A stretch of 34,187 nucleotides of DNA from an uncultured Desulfobacterales bacterium. Its GTDB lineage: Bacteria > Desulfobacterota > Desulfobacteria > Desulfobacterales > JAFDCJ01. The translations under genes were made by a program, and so were the position numbers. This document shows, in pieces, positions 1-10,783 of the stretch. The notes beneath the pieces are model-generated. The model did not search any database, was not told the origin of the DNA, and saw only the letters and a program-made list of their open reading frames with translations. Numbering within the stretch: position 1 is the first letter of the stretch; each line of letters begins with the position of its first letter. Where the stretch lies: positions 1 through 34,187 of the forward strand of contig CALZJV010000051.1 of the NCBI GenBank assembly GCA_945787595.1, written 5' to 3'.

Positions 1-848
1 CTTAACATCTCTTTCGCCTTGGTGTGCGCCACGGTATTGAGTAACGTCAATTCCGGGGGAATATCCGCAGGGAGTTCCAGGACTTTTTCCAGGATTGAGA
101 TGAAAAGCTCCCTGTCAAAGGTTTTTTTAGCATAATGGTCGGCGTAATAGATCCGGGCCATTAAAAACCTTCCATCGCCCAGTTCAATCGCTTTTAAAAA
201 ATGATCTCGAGCCCGTTCTAAATCTCCTCCGGCAACCCTGGGCTTGGACGCATCCAACACGCCCATGAAAATATGGGCTCCTCCGTAATAGAAGGCTTCG
301 TCCAGTTTCAAAACCGTTTTCATTAGCAATTCCACCCGGGGAAGTTCCGCCATGGCTTCCATGGAACCCTGGTTCAAGCTGATCCAGCTTCCCCAACAGG
401 ATGCCGCCCAGAAAATGAAAGGAACATCTTCTTTGGCGAGATCGTGCAGGCCGATCTCAAAATCATCAAAGGGCCTGGAGGCCGGATTTTTAAAACCGTT
501 TTGATCCAGTGCGCTTAAGGCATAATCCCTGGCCCTGGCGTACAGAGCAGTGGCATAAACTTTGTCTTCGTCCTGGATAAAGGCCGACGCGTAAGACGCA
601 TAGAGCTGGGCGGCGCTGATGAGCAGACGTTTATTGTCGGGCAGGGCCTCGACCATACCGTCGATCAACATCAGGTAGGCGGGCATACCCCGGCGAATCA
701 ATAAAAGGTCGGACTGTTTGTAGGAAGCTTTTGCTACATCCTCAAGCAGCGATGCCGTGGCTGCCACCGTCATGGTTTTGCCGGTTGCACAGGCAGTTAG
801 CAAAGCGATGAGCAAAAAAAGCAATAATATGCGTTTACAGAACTGCAT
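1..848 (-). CDS. TRAP transporter TatT component-like lipoprotein (3' end outside window)
   Basis: The reading frame is open from the ATG at 848 to the window edge, so the C-terminus is missing (about 282 residues visible). The protein starts MQFCKRILLLFLLIALLTAC, a lipoprotein signal peptide with lipobox LTAC, so it should be exported and lipid-anchored. The rest is soluble and helical, with repeat-like segments (RDYALSALDQNGF, ARDHFLKAIELGDGRF) and the family-like stretches WGSWISLNQGSMEAMAELPRV and YYGGAHIFMGV (around residues 150-190). This pattern matches the TatT family of TRAP-transporter accessory lipoproteins, which have TPR-like folds and often sit beside TRAP DctP/DctQM genes. Those partners, if present, lie left of the window. 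Assignment is from recalled family features, not a search. Confidence 0.75.
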   Translation of the reverse strand, partial: MQFCKRILLLFLLIALLTACATGKTMTVAATASLLEDVAKASYKQSDLLLIRRGMPAYLMLIDGMVEALPDNKRLLISAAQLYASYASAFIQDEDKVYATALYARARDYALSALDQNGFKNPASRPFDDFEIGLHDLAKEDVPFIFWAASCWGSWISLNQGSMEAMAELPRVELLMKTVLKLDEAFYYGGAHIFMGVLDASKPRVAGGDLERARDHFLKAIELGDGRFLMARIYYADHYAKKTFDRELFISILEKVLELPADIPPELTLLNTVAHTKAKEML

Positions 849-1001
849 ACTAGTTCTAATTTGTTACATTATCAGAAAAAAAAATTATTTCATCGTTGAA
901 AACCTGATCCTTTGGGCCGCCGGCTCGGAGAGCCAGGATTCTTTATTCAAATTTCAAAAGATTGCAATTTAAATTGAGAAAATGAGCTAAATCCAGATAT
1001 C

Positions 1002-1033
1002 GTTGATTTGTTGATTAGTTGATTGGTTAAGTG
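1002..1033. repeat. Short tandem repeat, 8-bp unit GTTGATTN
   Basis: Three consecutive copies of GTTGATTN (1002-1009, 1010-1017, 1018-1025) are followed by a degraded fourth (GTTAAGTG). It is non-coding and has no visible function. Confidence 0.75.
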
Positions 1034-1272
1034 GTTGTAAATATGGATTTATCCCATATTTGCAAAATAATTGGACACTTCATGCTTTAACAATCGTAAC
1101 ATTCTAAACAGTAAACTATTCAACGAGGTCTGAAATCTGCATTTATTCTGCAGCTTTATAGGGGTAAATCAGCGATATGTCAACTTCGGGCTTCGTTTTA
1201 TCCGCAAAGTGCAAGGATTCAATGTTGTGTTTATTTGGAATGTAAGCTATTTATGAAATATAAAACCCTGAA

Positions 1273-1295
1273 CCTGAAACCGCTCAGTTTAGGTT
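1273..1295. repeat. Diverged copy of the REP-like unit found beside the transposase
   Basis: The core TGAAACCGCTCAGTTTAGG aligns with TGAAACGCTCAATTTAGG at 31666-31683 and TGAAACTCTCAATTCAGG at 21286-21303, with one inserted base and a few substitutions. It is probably a decayed copy of the same interspersed repeat. Confidence 0.5.
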
Positions 1296-1301
1296 ATAAC
1301 T

Positions 1302-1488
1302 AGTGCCCGTCCATAAATCGGTTAAAATCAGTTGGGCACTTGATGGTGTTTCCAATCCAGAAATGCGGATTTTTGTCCAAGGTCAAGGAAATCAAGCATT
1401 TATGCGGAGGCGTAGCTGGCTACGTCGCACAAACAAACGCGCCGATTGACGCCGAGATTGGGCAAAAAGGCCATTTCTGGATGGAAAC
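1302..1488. repeat. Palindromic intergenic element (MITE-like)
   Basis: The left part contains the inverted pair AGTGCCC (1302-1308) and GGGCACT (1334-1340). The main arms are 1348-1378 and 1460-1488: reverse-complementing the right arm gives GTTTCCATCCAGAAATGG, against GTTTCCAATCCAGAAATG on the left. The DNA between the arms is GC-rich and has no ORF. This is the architecture of a non-autonomous palindromic repeat that folds into one long hairpin. No transposase is nearby, so its mobility is only inferred. Confidence 0.6.
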
Positions 1489-1547
1489 TAACTAACTTTT
1501 CCAAAGCTTGTACAGGTAACATTGCGCGCATTTAAAAAGGAGGTCCC

Positions 1548-2090
1548 ATGTTAAAAAGAACAAAAAAAGATGAAAACAACACATCGTTTTCCGTCGGTGA
1601 TACGGTTGAGGAAAAACCTGCCCCGTCTGCCCTACGTCCGACTGTCAGTCAAGAAAAATACAAAAGTGGAAAAAAGACCACCATCGGGGAGCGGATTACC
1701 ATCGAAGGCAGCATTCGTGGCGAAGAAAATCTGGTTATCGAGGGCGCCATGAAGGGCAATATTGAGATGGGAAAGTATGATTTTTCGATAGGTCCCAATG
1801 GGCGGATCGATGGCGATATCAATGCCCAGAATGTGAGCATCAACGGCCAGTTTAAGGGAGCCATCAAAGCATTGGGAAAAGTAGCAGTTGCCAAAGAGGC
1901 GAATTTTAACGGCGAAATCAAAGCCAAGAGCTTCTCGGTTGAGGACGGCGCTTATTTTAAGGGTGTCGTTGAACTGGATCGGGAACCTCACCAAAAATCT
2001 GCTGCTGCAGAAACACCCAAGAGACCACCATCCTTCGAAAGCGCAAAGCCATCGGTTATACTTCCAGCCAACGCTAAAATGGAGAAGTAA
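1548..2090 (+). CDS. Bactofilin (polymer-forming cytoskeletal protein)
   Basis: Bactofilins (DUF583) polymerise without nucleotide into filaments and place cell-wall or motility machinery. The 180-residue product has the expected layout: a flexible charged N-terminus (1-45), a right-handed beta-helix core of about 110 residues with regular hydrophobic/glycine spacing (ITIEGSIRGEENLVIEGAMKG, GRIDGDINAQNVSINGQFKG, FNGEIKAKSFSVEDGAYFKG), and a proline-rich tail. A strong AAGGAGG at 1537-1543 lies four bases before the ATG. The next gene starts three bases after the stop, so the two are probably co-transcribed. Only internal shadow frames overlap it. Confidence 0.92.
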   Translation: MLKRTKKDENNTSFSVGDTVEEKPAPSALRPTVSQEKYKSGKKTTIGERITIEGSIRGEENLVIEGAMKGNIEMGKYDFSIGPNGRIDGDINAQNVSINGQFKGAIKALGKVAVAKEANFNGEIKAKSFSVEDGAYFKGVVELDREPHQKSAAAETPKRPPSFESAKPSVILPANAKMEK

Positions 2091-2093
2091 TCG

Positions 2094-2708
2094 TTGATTT
2101 CCTCGACCACGCGACAGGCTAACATTTTAGACGCCGAGTCCTTCCCCGTTGGCTACAACAGTACCATCCTCAAGGAATTCGTCGATACCCTTGAAGGTTT
2201 GAAGGATGCTCAAACGCTCGATCTGGGTCCTGTCTGCCAGGAAAATATATCGTTTTTCGCCCTACGGATGGGTAGGCACTATGTTTGCGATATGTTTTTA
2301 GGGCTAAAGCGGGAAAGTCGCAATGATCTTCACCCAAGTAACGGATGGAAACATCTCGATTACCCGGAGCGGAATTTCGATGGAATTCAGCTTTGGGATT
2401 TGTGTGACCGCCTGGAGGATGGTGATGTGATTCGGCTGGTGGAGCTGTGTTACACGATGCTCAGAACGAAAGGCTTGTTGATGTTGATCGCCTTTGAAAA
2501 GAAACCGGCATCATCGATAGTCAATACTTTTGTAATTGGTCAAGGTTACCGGTTGGACATTCGGCCCCAGCCGCACTTGGAGCTACCCTGGATATTCCGC
2601 CATAACCGGGCCCTGACATCCCTTCTGTCCAGTTTTACCATCGTAAGGTCGTTTCGCTACCATAGCGGCATCAGGGAATTTTTGTTTCAAAAACCAGGAG
2701 ATTTTTAA
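2094..2708 (+). CDS. Methyltransferase-like protein linked to the bactofilin
   Basis: A 204-residue product beginning at TTG. The start is supported by GGAG at 2082-2085, eight bases upstream inside the bactofilin 3' end, and by only three bases separating it from the bactofilin stop; translation is probably coupled. LDLGPVCQENISFF (near residues 43-56) resembles the glycine-rich motif I of class I SAM-dependent methyltransferases. WDLCDRLEDGDVIRLVELCYTMLRTKGLLMLIAFE (about 101-135) resembles the following strand and helix, where many methyltransferases read LRPGGLL. Motif I is degenerate (one glycine), so SAM binding is uncertain. There is no signal peptide or membrane segment. Substrate is unknown; the pairing suggests a role in envelope or filament function. 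Confidence 0.7.
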   Translation: MISSTTRQANILDAESFPVGYNSTILKEFVDTLEGLKDAQTLDLGPVCQENISFFALRMGRHYVCDMFLGLKRESRNDLHPSNGWKHLDYPERNFDGIQLWDLCDRLEDGDVIRLVELCYTMLRTKGLLMLIAFEKKPASSIVNTFVIGQGYRLDIRPQPHLELPWIFRHNRALTSLLSSFTIVRSFRYHSGIREFLFQKPGDF

Positions 2709-2776
2709 GATTAGATATAGGGATTGCTGAATAGGTCGTTCACAGTTTGCTAGACGTGCCGTCGGTTTTGAGTTGC

Positions 2777-3154
2777 CTATTGTTCTTTTATCCAGGTTAG
2801 CGCATCATCCTCGTTCAGAAAGATTCGATAATTCAATATAACGGGGCGGATCAATTCCAGATTTAGCTTTAAGAAAGCTTCCAGTCTTTTATTGGGAGCC
2901 ACAACTGCACAGTTACGCCCCTTTCCTTGTTGCGCAAACCCGTCAAAAACGCGTCGAATGGTTTCGATCTTATTTGTTGGTATTCCGACAATGCTTGTAT
3001 TTTTCTCGACAATTATGATCGAGTTATTATTCGTATCAAAGTCAGGATCATTCATTACATTTTGAATATGATCAATCATAGAGACGCAGGTGGGAGTACC
3101 CGAGACTCTTGTAAATATTATTCCTAGTAATTTATCTATTTTATAACTGAACAT
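2777..3154 (-). CDS. Small STAS/SpoIIAA-like protein
   Basis: A 125-residue cytosolic protein without a signal peptide. The opening strand (MFSYKIDKLLGIIFTRVSG), the alternating strand and helix pattern, and the ending RIFLNEDDALTWIKEQ resemble the SpoIIAA-like/STAS group, whose members commonly end in a 'F.d.deAl.WL' helix. It has no catalytic motif I can recognise. It stands alone, convergent with the methyltransferase-like gene. The fold assignment is a guess from pattern. Confidence 0.5.
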   Translation of the reverse strand: MFSYKIDKLLGIIFTRVSGTPTCVSMIDHIQNVMNDPDFDTNNNSIIIVEKNTSIVGIPTNKIETIRRVFDGFAQQGKGRNCAVVAPNKRLEAFLKLNLELIRPVILNYRIFLNEDDALTWIKEQ

Positions 3155-3672
3155 GGCCTACTAATTGAATAATGAGATCTGCCTATCCATTTTTGTCTAC
3201 TTTAATTTAGTTAGCGCATATATTTGGCTAGGTCAAGAAAAATATCTAATAAATTCAATTAGTTAATAAATTTCATTTACCCGCTGAGTTTGTCATGTTC
3301 GATAAAATTTTAAAACTAACTTATTTTGCTTCAGAAAAAAATTCTCGAGGATTCCAAATGGCTTAAACCTGGCTGGTGACACTACCGTTAACATGTCCTC
3401 CAAATTCTATCCCGTTTTTATTACCTTCTGTGAGTATATGGTTTTAGGTGTCAGAATTCAACTCCCTGGCGCCTTCGTCCGGCCACTTGAATCCTTGCAA
3501 AATCATGCGAAATGAGTTTATAAAGATAATTTTATGCGTTCACAGGTTCCAAGTTCACCGTTCAGGGTTGCTTTTCTTCTGATAACCTTCACAAACCCCG
3601 AACCTTTGAGCCTTGAACCACTGAACCTGTAAACGGTTACTATCTGTGATATCCGTTTTCAAAGGAACGGCA
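3155..3672. other. Repeat-bearing intergenic region
   Basis: About 520 bp. The first 200 bp are very AT-rich and probably hold the promoter of the minus-strand gene. A dispersed repeat follows at 3396-3497. Near 3542-3637 there is an imperfect palindrome built from GAACC/GGTTC words (ACAGGTTCC... and ...TGAACCTGT). No protein-coding frame is convincing. Confidence 0.55.
3396..3497. repeat. Dispersed intergenic repeat, copy 1
   Basis: Aligns along about 100 bp with 27531-27623. Shared blocks are TCCTC.AAATT.TATCCCG, CAGAATTCAACTCCC.GGCGCC and a shared CCTTG at the end. The copies have several substitutions and a short indel, so they are old. Both are intergenic. Confidence 0.65.
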
Positions 3673-4632
3673 ATGTCTTTTATGTCCAATGATGATCCAA
3701 AGCTTTTCGACCCCGCTGCCATTGATGCCGAGACGTCTGCTTTCAACCAAAAAATTGAAAAAGAAATTTCAACCATACGACCGCTTTACACCTATGAGCC
3801 TCAGGTTATCCGCGACGCCCGCGAGGCCGGGTCATCCATATTCGGACCTATTAAACACCTCACCGAAGTCGAAGATCGCGTGATTTCAGGGTCGGAGTCA
3901 GATGTTTGCCTTCGCGTCTACAAACCTGAAAATGTGACCGGAGTTTATCTATATATTCATGGCGGCGGCTTCGTGCTGAACCGTGCCGATTATTATGATG
4001 AGCTTTTGGTCAACACAGGTGCGGGGTGTAATGTCGCAGTAGTCAGTGTGGATTATCGAAAGGCTCCCGAAAACCCGTATCCCGCCGGCCCAAATGATTG
4101 CGAGGCGGCTGCGCTCTGGCTTGCGGAAAACTGCGGCTCGGAATTTGGCACCGAAAAACTGATTATTGGGGGCGAGTCTGCCGGGGCGAATCTTTCCGTG
4201 ACAACACTGCTCAGGATGCACGACCGGCATGATTACAGCGGCTTTTGCGGGGCGGTTTTAACTTGCGGCGTTTATGATTTGACGCTGACGCCGAGTGCCC
4301 GACGCTGGGGGGATAGAAACCTGATTTTAACCACCAAACTCATGGAATGGTTTCATGAAAAGTATGCTCCGGCCGATAAATATTCGGATCCCGACCTTTC
4401 ACCGCTATATGCCGAACTTGCCGACTTACCGCCGGCATTGTTTACAGTCGGCACTCTGGATCCGCTTATAGACGATTCGATGTTTATGCACATGCGTTGG
4501 CAGGCAGCGGGCAATCGTTCTCAGCTGGCAGTTTATCCCGGCGGTATTCATGCATTTAATGCCTTTCCTATCGAGCTGGCCCGCAAAGCAAACGCTAAAA
4601 TTAACGAATTCATCAAAGCTGCAGTGAGTTAG
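3673..4632 (+). CDS. Alpha/beta hydrolase, hormone-sensitive-lipase family carboxylesterase
   Basis: Predicted to hydrolyse short-chain esters in the cytosol. The 319-residue product shows the HSL (GDSAG) family signature: oxyanion-hole HGGG at 96-99, YRKAPENPYPA at 128-138, the nucleophile elbow GESAG with Ser169 at 167-171, then Asp263 (TLDPLID) and His293 (GGIHAFN) to complete the triad. I chose the ATG at 3673 because AAAGGA sits seven bases upstream; an in-frame GTG at 3646 would add nine residues but lacks a site. The gene stands alone, about 165 bp before the DUF362 gene. Substrate is unknown. Confidence 0.88.
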   Translation: MSFMSNDDPKLFDPAAIDAETSAFNQKIEKEISTIRPLYTYEPQVIRDAREAGSSIFGPIKHLTEVEDRVISGSESDVCLRVYKPENVTGVYLYIHGGGFVLNRADYYDELLVNTGAGCNVAVVSVDYRKAPENPYPAGPNDCEAAALWLAENCGSEFGTEKLIIGGESAGANLSVTTLLRMHDRHDYSGFCGAVLTCGVYDLTLTPSARRWGDRNLILTTKLMEWFHEKYAPADKYSDPDLSPLYAELADLPPALFTVGTLDPLIDDSMFMHMRWQAAGNRSQLAVYPGGIHAFNAFPIELARKANAKINEFIKAAVS

Positions 4633-4798
4633 TAATCATTCGGAACTGCTATGAACCCAAAAAATATTACCGTGATTTGCACCAAATAGACTCTGCAAAT
4701 ATATCATAAACCATCTCAGGTAATTCAATCGCGGTGTGATATACCAGCAGGTTGCATGATCCGCAGAAATTTTATTCGACATTCAAGGAGGTATAGCG

Positions 4799-5707
4799 AT
4801 GGATAATTCAAATAGCAGCAAGGTAGCAATTGTTAACACTGAGGATCGCAATTCCGGAGTTGTTTCATCCATTCGGGCCCTGGATATCAATCCGGTTAAA
4901 AACAAGAATGTGCTGATCAAACCCAATTTCAACACAGCAGATCAAACTCCGGGCTCCACCCACAACGATACCCTGGTGGCCCTTGTGGAAGAGATCTGGA
5001 AGATGGGTGCCAAAACGGTGAGTCTTGGTGAACGCAGCTATTCGCTCACCTGCGACGTCATGGAGCAAAAAGGTGTCATCCCGCTCATGGAAAAGCTTGA
5101 TGTCAACATCGTCGATTTTGACGATCTGGCAGAAAAGGACTGGATCAAGGTTGATGCCGGGGATTCCCACTGGCAAGACGGATTCCGGATAGCCCGGCCG
5201 ATACTTGAAAGCGAGTGTCTGGTTTCCACCTGCTGTCTGAAAACCCACCAGTTCGGCGGTGTTTTCACTTTGTCGCTGAAAAATCATGTGGGGGTAGTTC
5301 CCACTACCCGCCATGGTTTTGATTATATGCGCGAACTGCACTCATCTCCCCACCAGCGCAAGTTGATTGCCGAAATCAACGCGCCTTTTAGACCTGATCT
5401 CGTCGTGCTGGACGGCATAGACGCATTTGTGGACGGCGGTCCGGCGAGCGGAAAACGTGCCAAGGGCAATGCGTTTATTGCTTCCACAGATCGGGTGGCC
5501 ATTGATGCCGTCGGCGTGGCGATTTTAAAATCTCTGGGAAGCAACGGTCAGATTATGAAATCGAAGATTTTCGAGCAAGAACAGATTGCCCGGGCAGCAG
5601 AATTAGGGCTGGGTGCATCATCTCCTTCCGATATTGAATTGATACCTGTTGATGAAAACAGCCGCGAATACGGCGATAAGGTAACAGCCATTTTAAAGCA
5701 GGGCTGA
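4799..5707 (+). CDS. DUF362 domain-containing protein
   Basis: A 302-residue soluble protein with features of the DUF362 family: the opening strand NKNVLIKPNFN, then CCLKTHQFGGVFTLSLKNHVGVV around residues 142-164, and VVLDGIDAFVDGGPASG near 202-218. DUF362 proteins are common in anaerobes and are often fused to or placed near ferredoxin domains. This one carries no CxxCxxC cluster motif. A consensus AAGGAGGT lies at 4785-4792, seven bases from the ATG. The biochemical role of the family is not settled; I can offer none here. Confidence 0.85.
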   Translation: MDNSNSSKVAIVNTEDRNSGVVSSIRALDINPVKNKNVLIKPNFNTADQTPGSTHNDTLVALVEEIWKMGAKTVSLGERSYSLTCDVMEQKGVIPLMEKLDVNIVDFDDLAEKDWIKVDAGDSHWQDGFRIARPILESECLVSTCCLKTHQFGGVFTLSLKNHVGVVPTTRHGFDYMRELHSSPHQRKLIAEINAPFRPDLVVLDGIDAFVDGGPASGKRAKGNAFIASTDRVAIDAVGVAILKSLGSNGQIMKSKIFEQEQIARAAELGLGASSPSDIELIPVDENSREYGDKVTAILKQG

Positions 5708-5737
5708 GTTGGATGCTTTGGCATTTTTTCTATTGTT

Positions 5738-5755
5738 CAGCAACAGGCTGTTTTT
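5738..5755 (+). terminator. Weak possible intrinsic terminator after the DUF362 gene
   Basis: CAGC (5738-5741) can pair with GCTG (5747-5750) and is followed by five T residues. The stem is only four pairs, so this is a weak call. Confidence 0.25.
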
Positions 5756-5886
5756 AATAGCGGGGAACCGGTTTTAGATACGGGTTTGGCGATGACATCG
5801 TCGGACCGGAAATAATCTGTTACGTTTTAAAAGTAAAACACTTGTCTTTGCCATGCTGTTTATGCAACATTGGAGTGGAGCCAATC

Positions 5887-6906
5887 ATGATCTTATACGA
5901 TGAAAATCGGAATGCGGGCCTGCTTGAGTTCGGCATCCAGATTCCGGTGCTTGCCAGCCGAACTGAGAAAGCCTTTGAGTTTTTAAAATCCCACGAGCTT
6001 TTGGGCCCCAAAATCGATCGATGGCATATCCCCAAAATTGAAGAACAGATCACTAAAGAAGATGTCCTGCGGGTGCATTCCAGCGAATATGTTGAGAAAC
6101 TGTACTCCGCCGAACTCGAAAAGGAGATCATCCGGACTTTCGAGTTAATCGATGAACAGGGCCATTATTATCGTTATGCCCCGGATACTGCGACGCTCCC
6201 GCTGACCTACCTGTTTGATCGAACCCTTGCCACGGTTGCAAGCACGATGCAATGCTGCCGGGTGGCCCTGGAAAAGAATTTTTGTTTCGCGTTTCGGGGT
6301 GGCATGCACCACGCTCAGTACGGTTATGGGGCCGGCTTTTGCCCTATCAATGATATTGTGATCGCCATCCGTAAGCTGCAAGCCGAAAACCGCATCCGAA
6401 CCGCCTGGGTGATCGATACCGATGCCCACAAGGGAGATGGAACAGCGGCCCTCACCCAGGGTGATACCACCATTACGACACTGAGCATCCACATGGCCCA
6501 CGGTTGGCCGCTGGATGGTGAAAAATATGATCAGGCGGGTAACCTTAATCCATCCTTTATAGATAGTGACATCGATATTCCCATGGCCCCGGGGGAAGAT
6601 CATTTATATGTGTCCAGACTGCAGGAGGGTCTCAATAAGCTTGAACACATATCCCAACCGGATCTTGCAGTAGTCGTTTCCGGTGCCGATCCGTATGAAA
6701 AGGACGAACTGCCTTCCACGGCTGATATAAAGCTGACACTTGCGCAGATGAAACAACGGGACCTTCTGGTCTACGGATTTCTGAAAGATCGTAAGATACC
6801 GGGGGCTTATTTAATGGCTGGCGGATACGGGGAGAGTTCCTGGCAGGTTTATACGCAGTTTCTGGAATTGGCGCTGTCGGACAATCTAGATTTGCTGGGT
6901 TCGTAA
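5887..6906 (+). CDS. Histone deacetylase-family (acetylpolyamine amidohydrolase-like) enzyme
   Basis: Predicted zinc amidohydrolase acting on acylated amines such as acetylpolyamines or acyl-lysine. Family landmarks are all visible: GGMHHAQYGYGAGFCPIND at 138-156 with catalytic pair His141-His142; IDTDAHKGDGT at 176-186 giving zinc ligands Asp179 and His181; SGADPYEKD at 265-273 giving Asp268; and GGYG at 312-315, whose Tyr314 fits the transition-state tyrosine. The length (339 residues) is normal. I chose the ATG at 5887, with GGAG at 5877-5880; an in-frame TTG at 5842 would add 15 unlikely residues. It lies after the DUF362 gene with a 179-bp gap, so co-transcription is uncertain. Confidence 0.88.
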   Translation: MILYDENRNAGLLEFGIQIPVLASRTEKAFEFLKSHELLGPKIDRWHIPKIEEQITKEDVLRVHSSEYVEKLYSAELEKEIIRTFELIDEQGHYYRYAPDTATLPLTYLFDRTLATVASTMQCCRVALEKNFCFAFRGGMHHAQYGYGAGFCPINDIVIAIRKLQAENRIRTAWVIDTDAHKGDGTAALTQGDTTITTLSIHMAHGWPLDGEKYDQAGNLNPSFIDSDIDIPMAPGEDHLYVSRLQEGLNKLEHISQPDLAVVVSGADPYEKDELPSTADIKLTLAQMKQRDLLVYGFLKDRKIPGAYLMAGGYGESSWQVYTQFLELALSDNLDLLGS

Positions 6907-6968
6907 TTCCGCCCAATCTGATGACGGGATTGCATGATCCCGACATCTACTGTATACTGAAAATCGTA

Positions 6969-7814
6969 TCAGTTCTTGCTGCCGGGGATCGGATCGCCCG
7001 AATCACGCTCTGCAACGGCCTGTTTGAAGCCGACTTCTTCGGTGCGCTGCTTGAACCAAATACCTTCCGGACTATGCCTGGTGATACCATCGAAAATGGT
7101 TGCAATCATCTGGGTATTGGCCAGACCCATATTTTCATAGCTCTGGTTAACCAGCATTTTCATCATCATCAACTGGTTTTTGGGGACGCCCTTGATCCTG
7201 CCAACCAGTCGATTGATCTCTTCGTCCAAGTCCTCAATTGGTAAAGCTTTATAGATAAGTCCCATGCGTTCCGCTTCCGTGCCGGACACAAGATCGCCAG
7301 TGAACAACATCCGCTTGGCTTGTTCCGCGCCCAACCGGTAAACCCACATGGCCGTCGTCGGACAGCCCCAGACCCGTGACGGCGGATAGCCGATGCGGGC
7401 GCTCTTGCTCATAAAGATGATGTCACAGCATAATGCGATATCACTGCCGCCGGCAACGGCGTCCCCATGGATGCGGCCGATGACAGGCTTGGGGCAACGC
7501 CAAATCGACATGAACTGCCGGGTGCAATGACTCATGAAGCGATAGTCGATCATCGGATCCCAGGGCATCTCCTGGATAGCCGGATTCGTACCCGGTTTTT
7601 CGGCAAATTCTTTTAAGTCATAGCCGCCGCAAAATCCGGGACCAGCCCCGGTCAGAACAACGACATGAACGGCGTCATCATCATTCGCATAAGCAAATGC
7701 GGCCGCAATGTCGTCGGGCATCGTTGCATTGATGGCGTTGAAGCGCTCCGGCCGATTCAGGGTAATTGTTGCGACCCGATCTTTTGCTGTATAAGAGACG
7801 GTGCCAAAATCCAT
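6969..7814 (-). CDS. Enoyl-CoA hydratase/isomerase (crotonase) family protein
   Basis: A 281-residue crotonase-fold enzyme. Family motifs are VATITLNRPERFNAIN (14-29), the CoA-binding and first oxyanion segment GAGPGFCGGYDLKEF (56-70), and IHGDAVAGGSDIALCCD (115-131). The position normally filled by catalytic Glu in AGG.E is Asp125 here, and the second Glu region reads PPSRVWGCPTT. The exact reaction (hydration, isomerisation or another acyl-CoA chemistry) is therefore open. AAAGGAG precedes the ATG by about ten bases. It is transcribed toward the HDAC-like gene, convergently, and does not look like part of an operon. Confidence 0.88.
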   Translation of the reverse strand: MDFGTVSYTAKDRVATITLNRPERFNAINATMPDDIAAAFAYANDDDAVHVVVLTGAGPGFCGGYDLKEFAEKPGTNPAIQEMPWDPMIDYRFMSHCTRQFMSIWRCPKPVIGRIHGDAVAGGSDIALCCDIIFMSKSARIGYPPSRVWGCPTTAMWVYRLGAEQAKRMLFTGDLVSGTEAERMGLIYKALPIEDLDEEINRLVGRIKGVPKNQLMMMKMLVNQSYENMGLANTQMIATIFDGITRHSPEGIWFKQRTEEVGFKQAVAERDSGDPIPGSKN

Positions 7815-8318
7815 CGTCGGACTTCTCCTTTATTTAAATTCTAAAACGAGGCAATTCTTTGTTACGTTTTAATTGGAGCTACATGCCGGTTTTACGTCAG
7901 ATTCAATTGCCACAACATCTTGTATGGCCGTGCAAACTGGGTGGTGAATGAATAGTGGTTATATATTCATCGAAATAAAGCATAGTTCTGGTATTGTTGC
8001 AATATTCAATGCAACCAGGATTCACGGATAGGATAATAATCCTTGAACGCTCGCCTAAGGTGCGCCTGGAGCAATGCGGAAGGTGTCTCCCTTGAGGCGC
8101 TTATGTGTTTTTGGCTCCGATTCTGTGACCATCAGACTGTAAGGGCCTAAAGAAAGGGCGGCGTTTCAGATTGTATTGAAACGCCGCCCTCATAGGTTGC
8201 TAATAGCCTCCGTGAGCGCTCAAAACATCCGTCAATTCGTGGCGGTTATCGCTTCCTGATCATCCGATTTGCAGTTCAGAATACACCTCAGAAGCCCTCG
8301 AAGACGTTTATGCTGCGA
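7815..8318. other. Intergenic region between katG and the enoyl-CoA hydratase gene
   Basis: About 500 bp. A small hairpin GTTGCA...TGCAAC occurs near 7995-8014, and a GC-rich stretch with several CGCCT/AGGCG words lies at 8045-8100. A strong hairpin at 8155-8190 is listed as a terminator. The promoter of the hydratase gene should lie just above 7815. No protein-coding frame was found. Confidence 0.5.
8155..8190 (-). terminator. Perfect 14-bp hairpin, probable terminator downstream of katG
   Basis: Arms 8155-8168 (AGGGCGGCGTTTCA) and 8177-8190 are exact reverse complements around an 8-nt loop. Read in the katG direction the hairpin is followed by CTTTCTTTAGG, a moderately T-rich run. It lies about 130 bp beyond the katG stop. 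Confidence 0.6.
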
Positions 8319-10544
<2,226 letters not shown>

Positions 10545-10590
10545 TTATGCACCGTGCTGCTATGAACAGAGTGCTTCGGTGCCCATCTTT

Positions 10591-10776
10591 CTAATTAACT
10601 TTAGCGGTCTTATCGTTTGGTTTTGGTGACAATGGAAGATATGAAGGATCGTTAAAAGAACATTGCACCATTTTTTGAGCGCAAAATCTGGGGCCGGCTG
10701 TCATTACATTCTGATTATCAGCGACAGGGGCACCAACATTATTGGTCAGTCTTTTCAGACATATTGACCTCCTCAT
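10591..10776 (-). pseudogene. Remnant of a haem catalase gene (N-terminus only)
   Basis: The minus strand encodes RLTNNVGAPVADNQNVMTAGPR, which matches the conserved N-terminus of monofunctional haem catalases (LTT..GAPVADNQNS.TAGPRGP). After this the similarity stops and the frame runs 31 more unrecognised codons to a stop. A perfect AGGAGG (10768-10773) precedes an ATG at 10760-10762, but that ATG reads only MSEKTDQ before a stop; the catalase frame is shifted relative to it. The gene therefore has a frameshift at codons 4-5 and has lost nearly all of its roughly 480 codons. Its promoter and operator appear intact and may now serve katG downstream. Confidence 0.75.
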
Positions 10777-10783
10777 TGATTGG

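Larger units (their letters stand above)
849..1547. other. Repeat-rich intergenic region between divergent genes
   Basis: About 700 bp with no convincing gene. It holds an AT-rich divergent promoter zone near 850-1000, a short tandem repeat at 1002-1033, a REP-like unit at 1273-1295 and a palindromic element at 1302-1488, each listed separately. A short open frame at 757-972 overlaps the lipoprotein gene and has no coding character. Confidence 0.6.

Noticed and set aside
1002..1033. A CRISPR array
   Set aside because: The tandem units are 8 bp with no spacers; no other array-like spacing occurs and no cas genes are present.
1632..1994. A 120-codon minus-strand frame within the bactofilin gene
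   Set aside because: The repetitive beta-helix codons keep the antisense frame open; the plus strand has the ribosome-binding site and family match.
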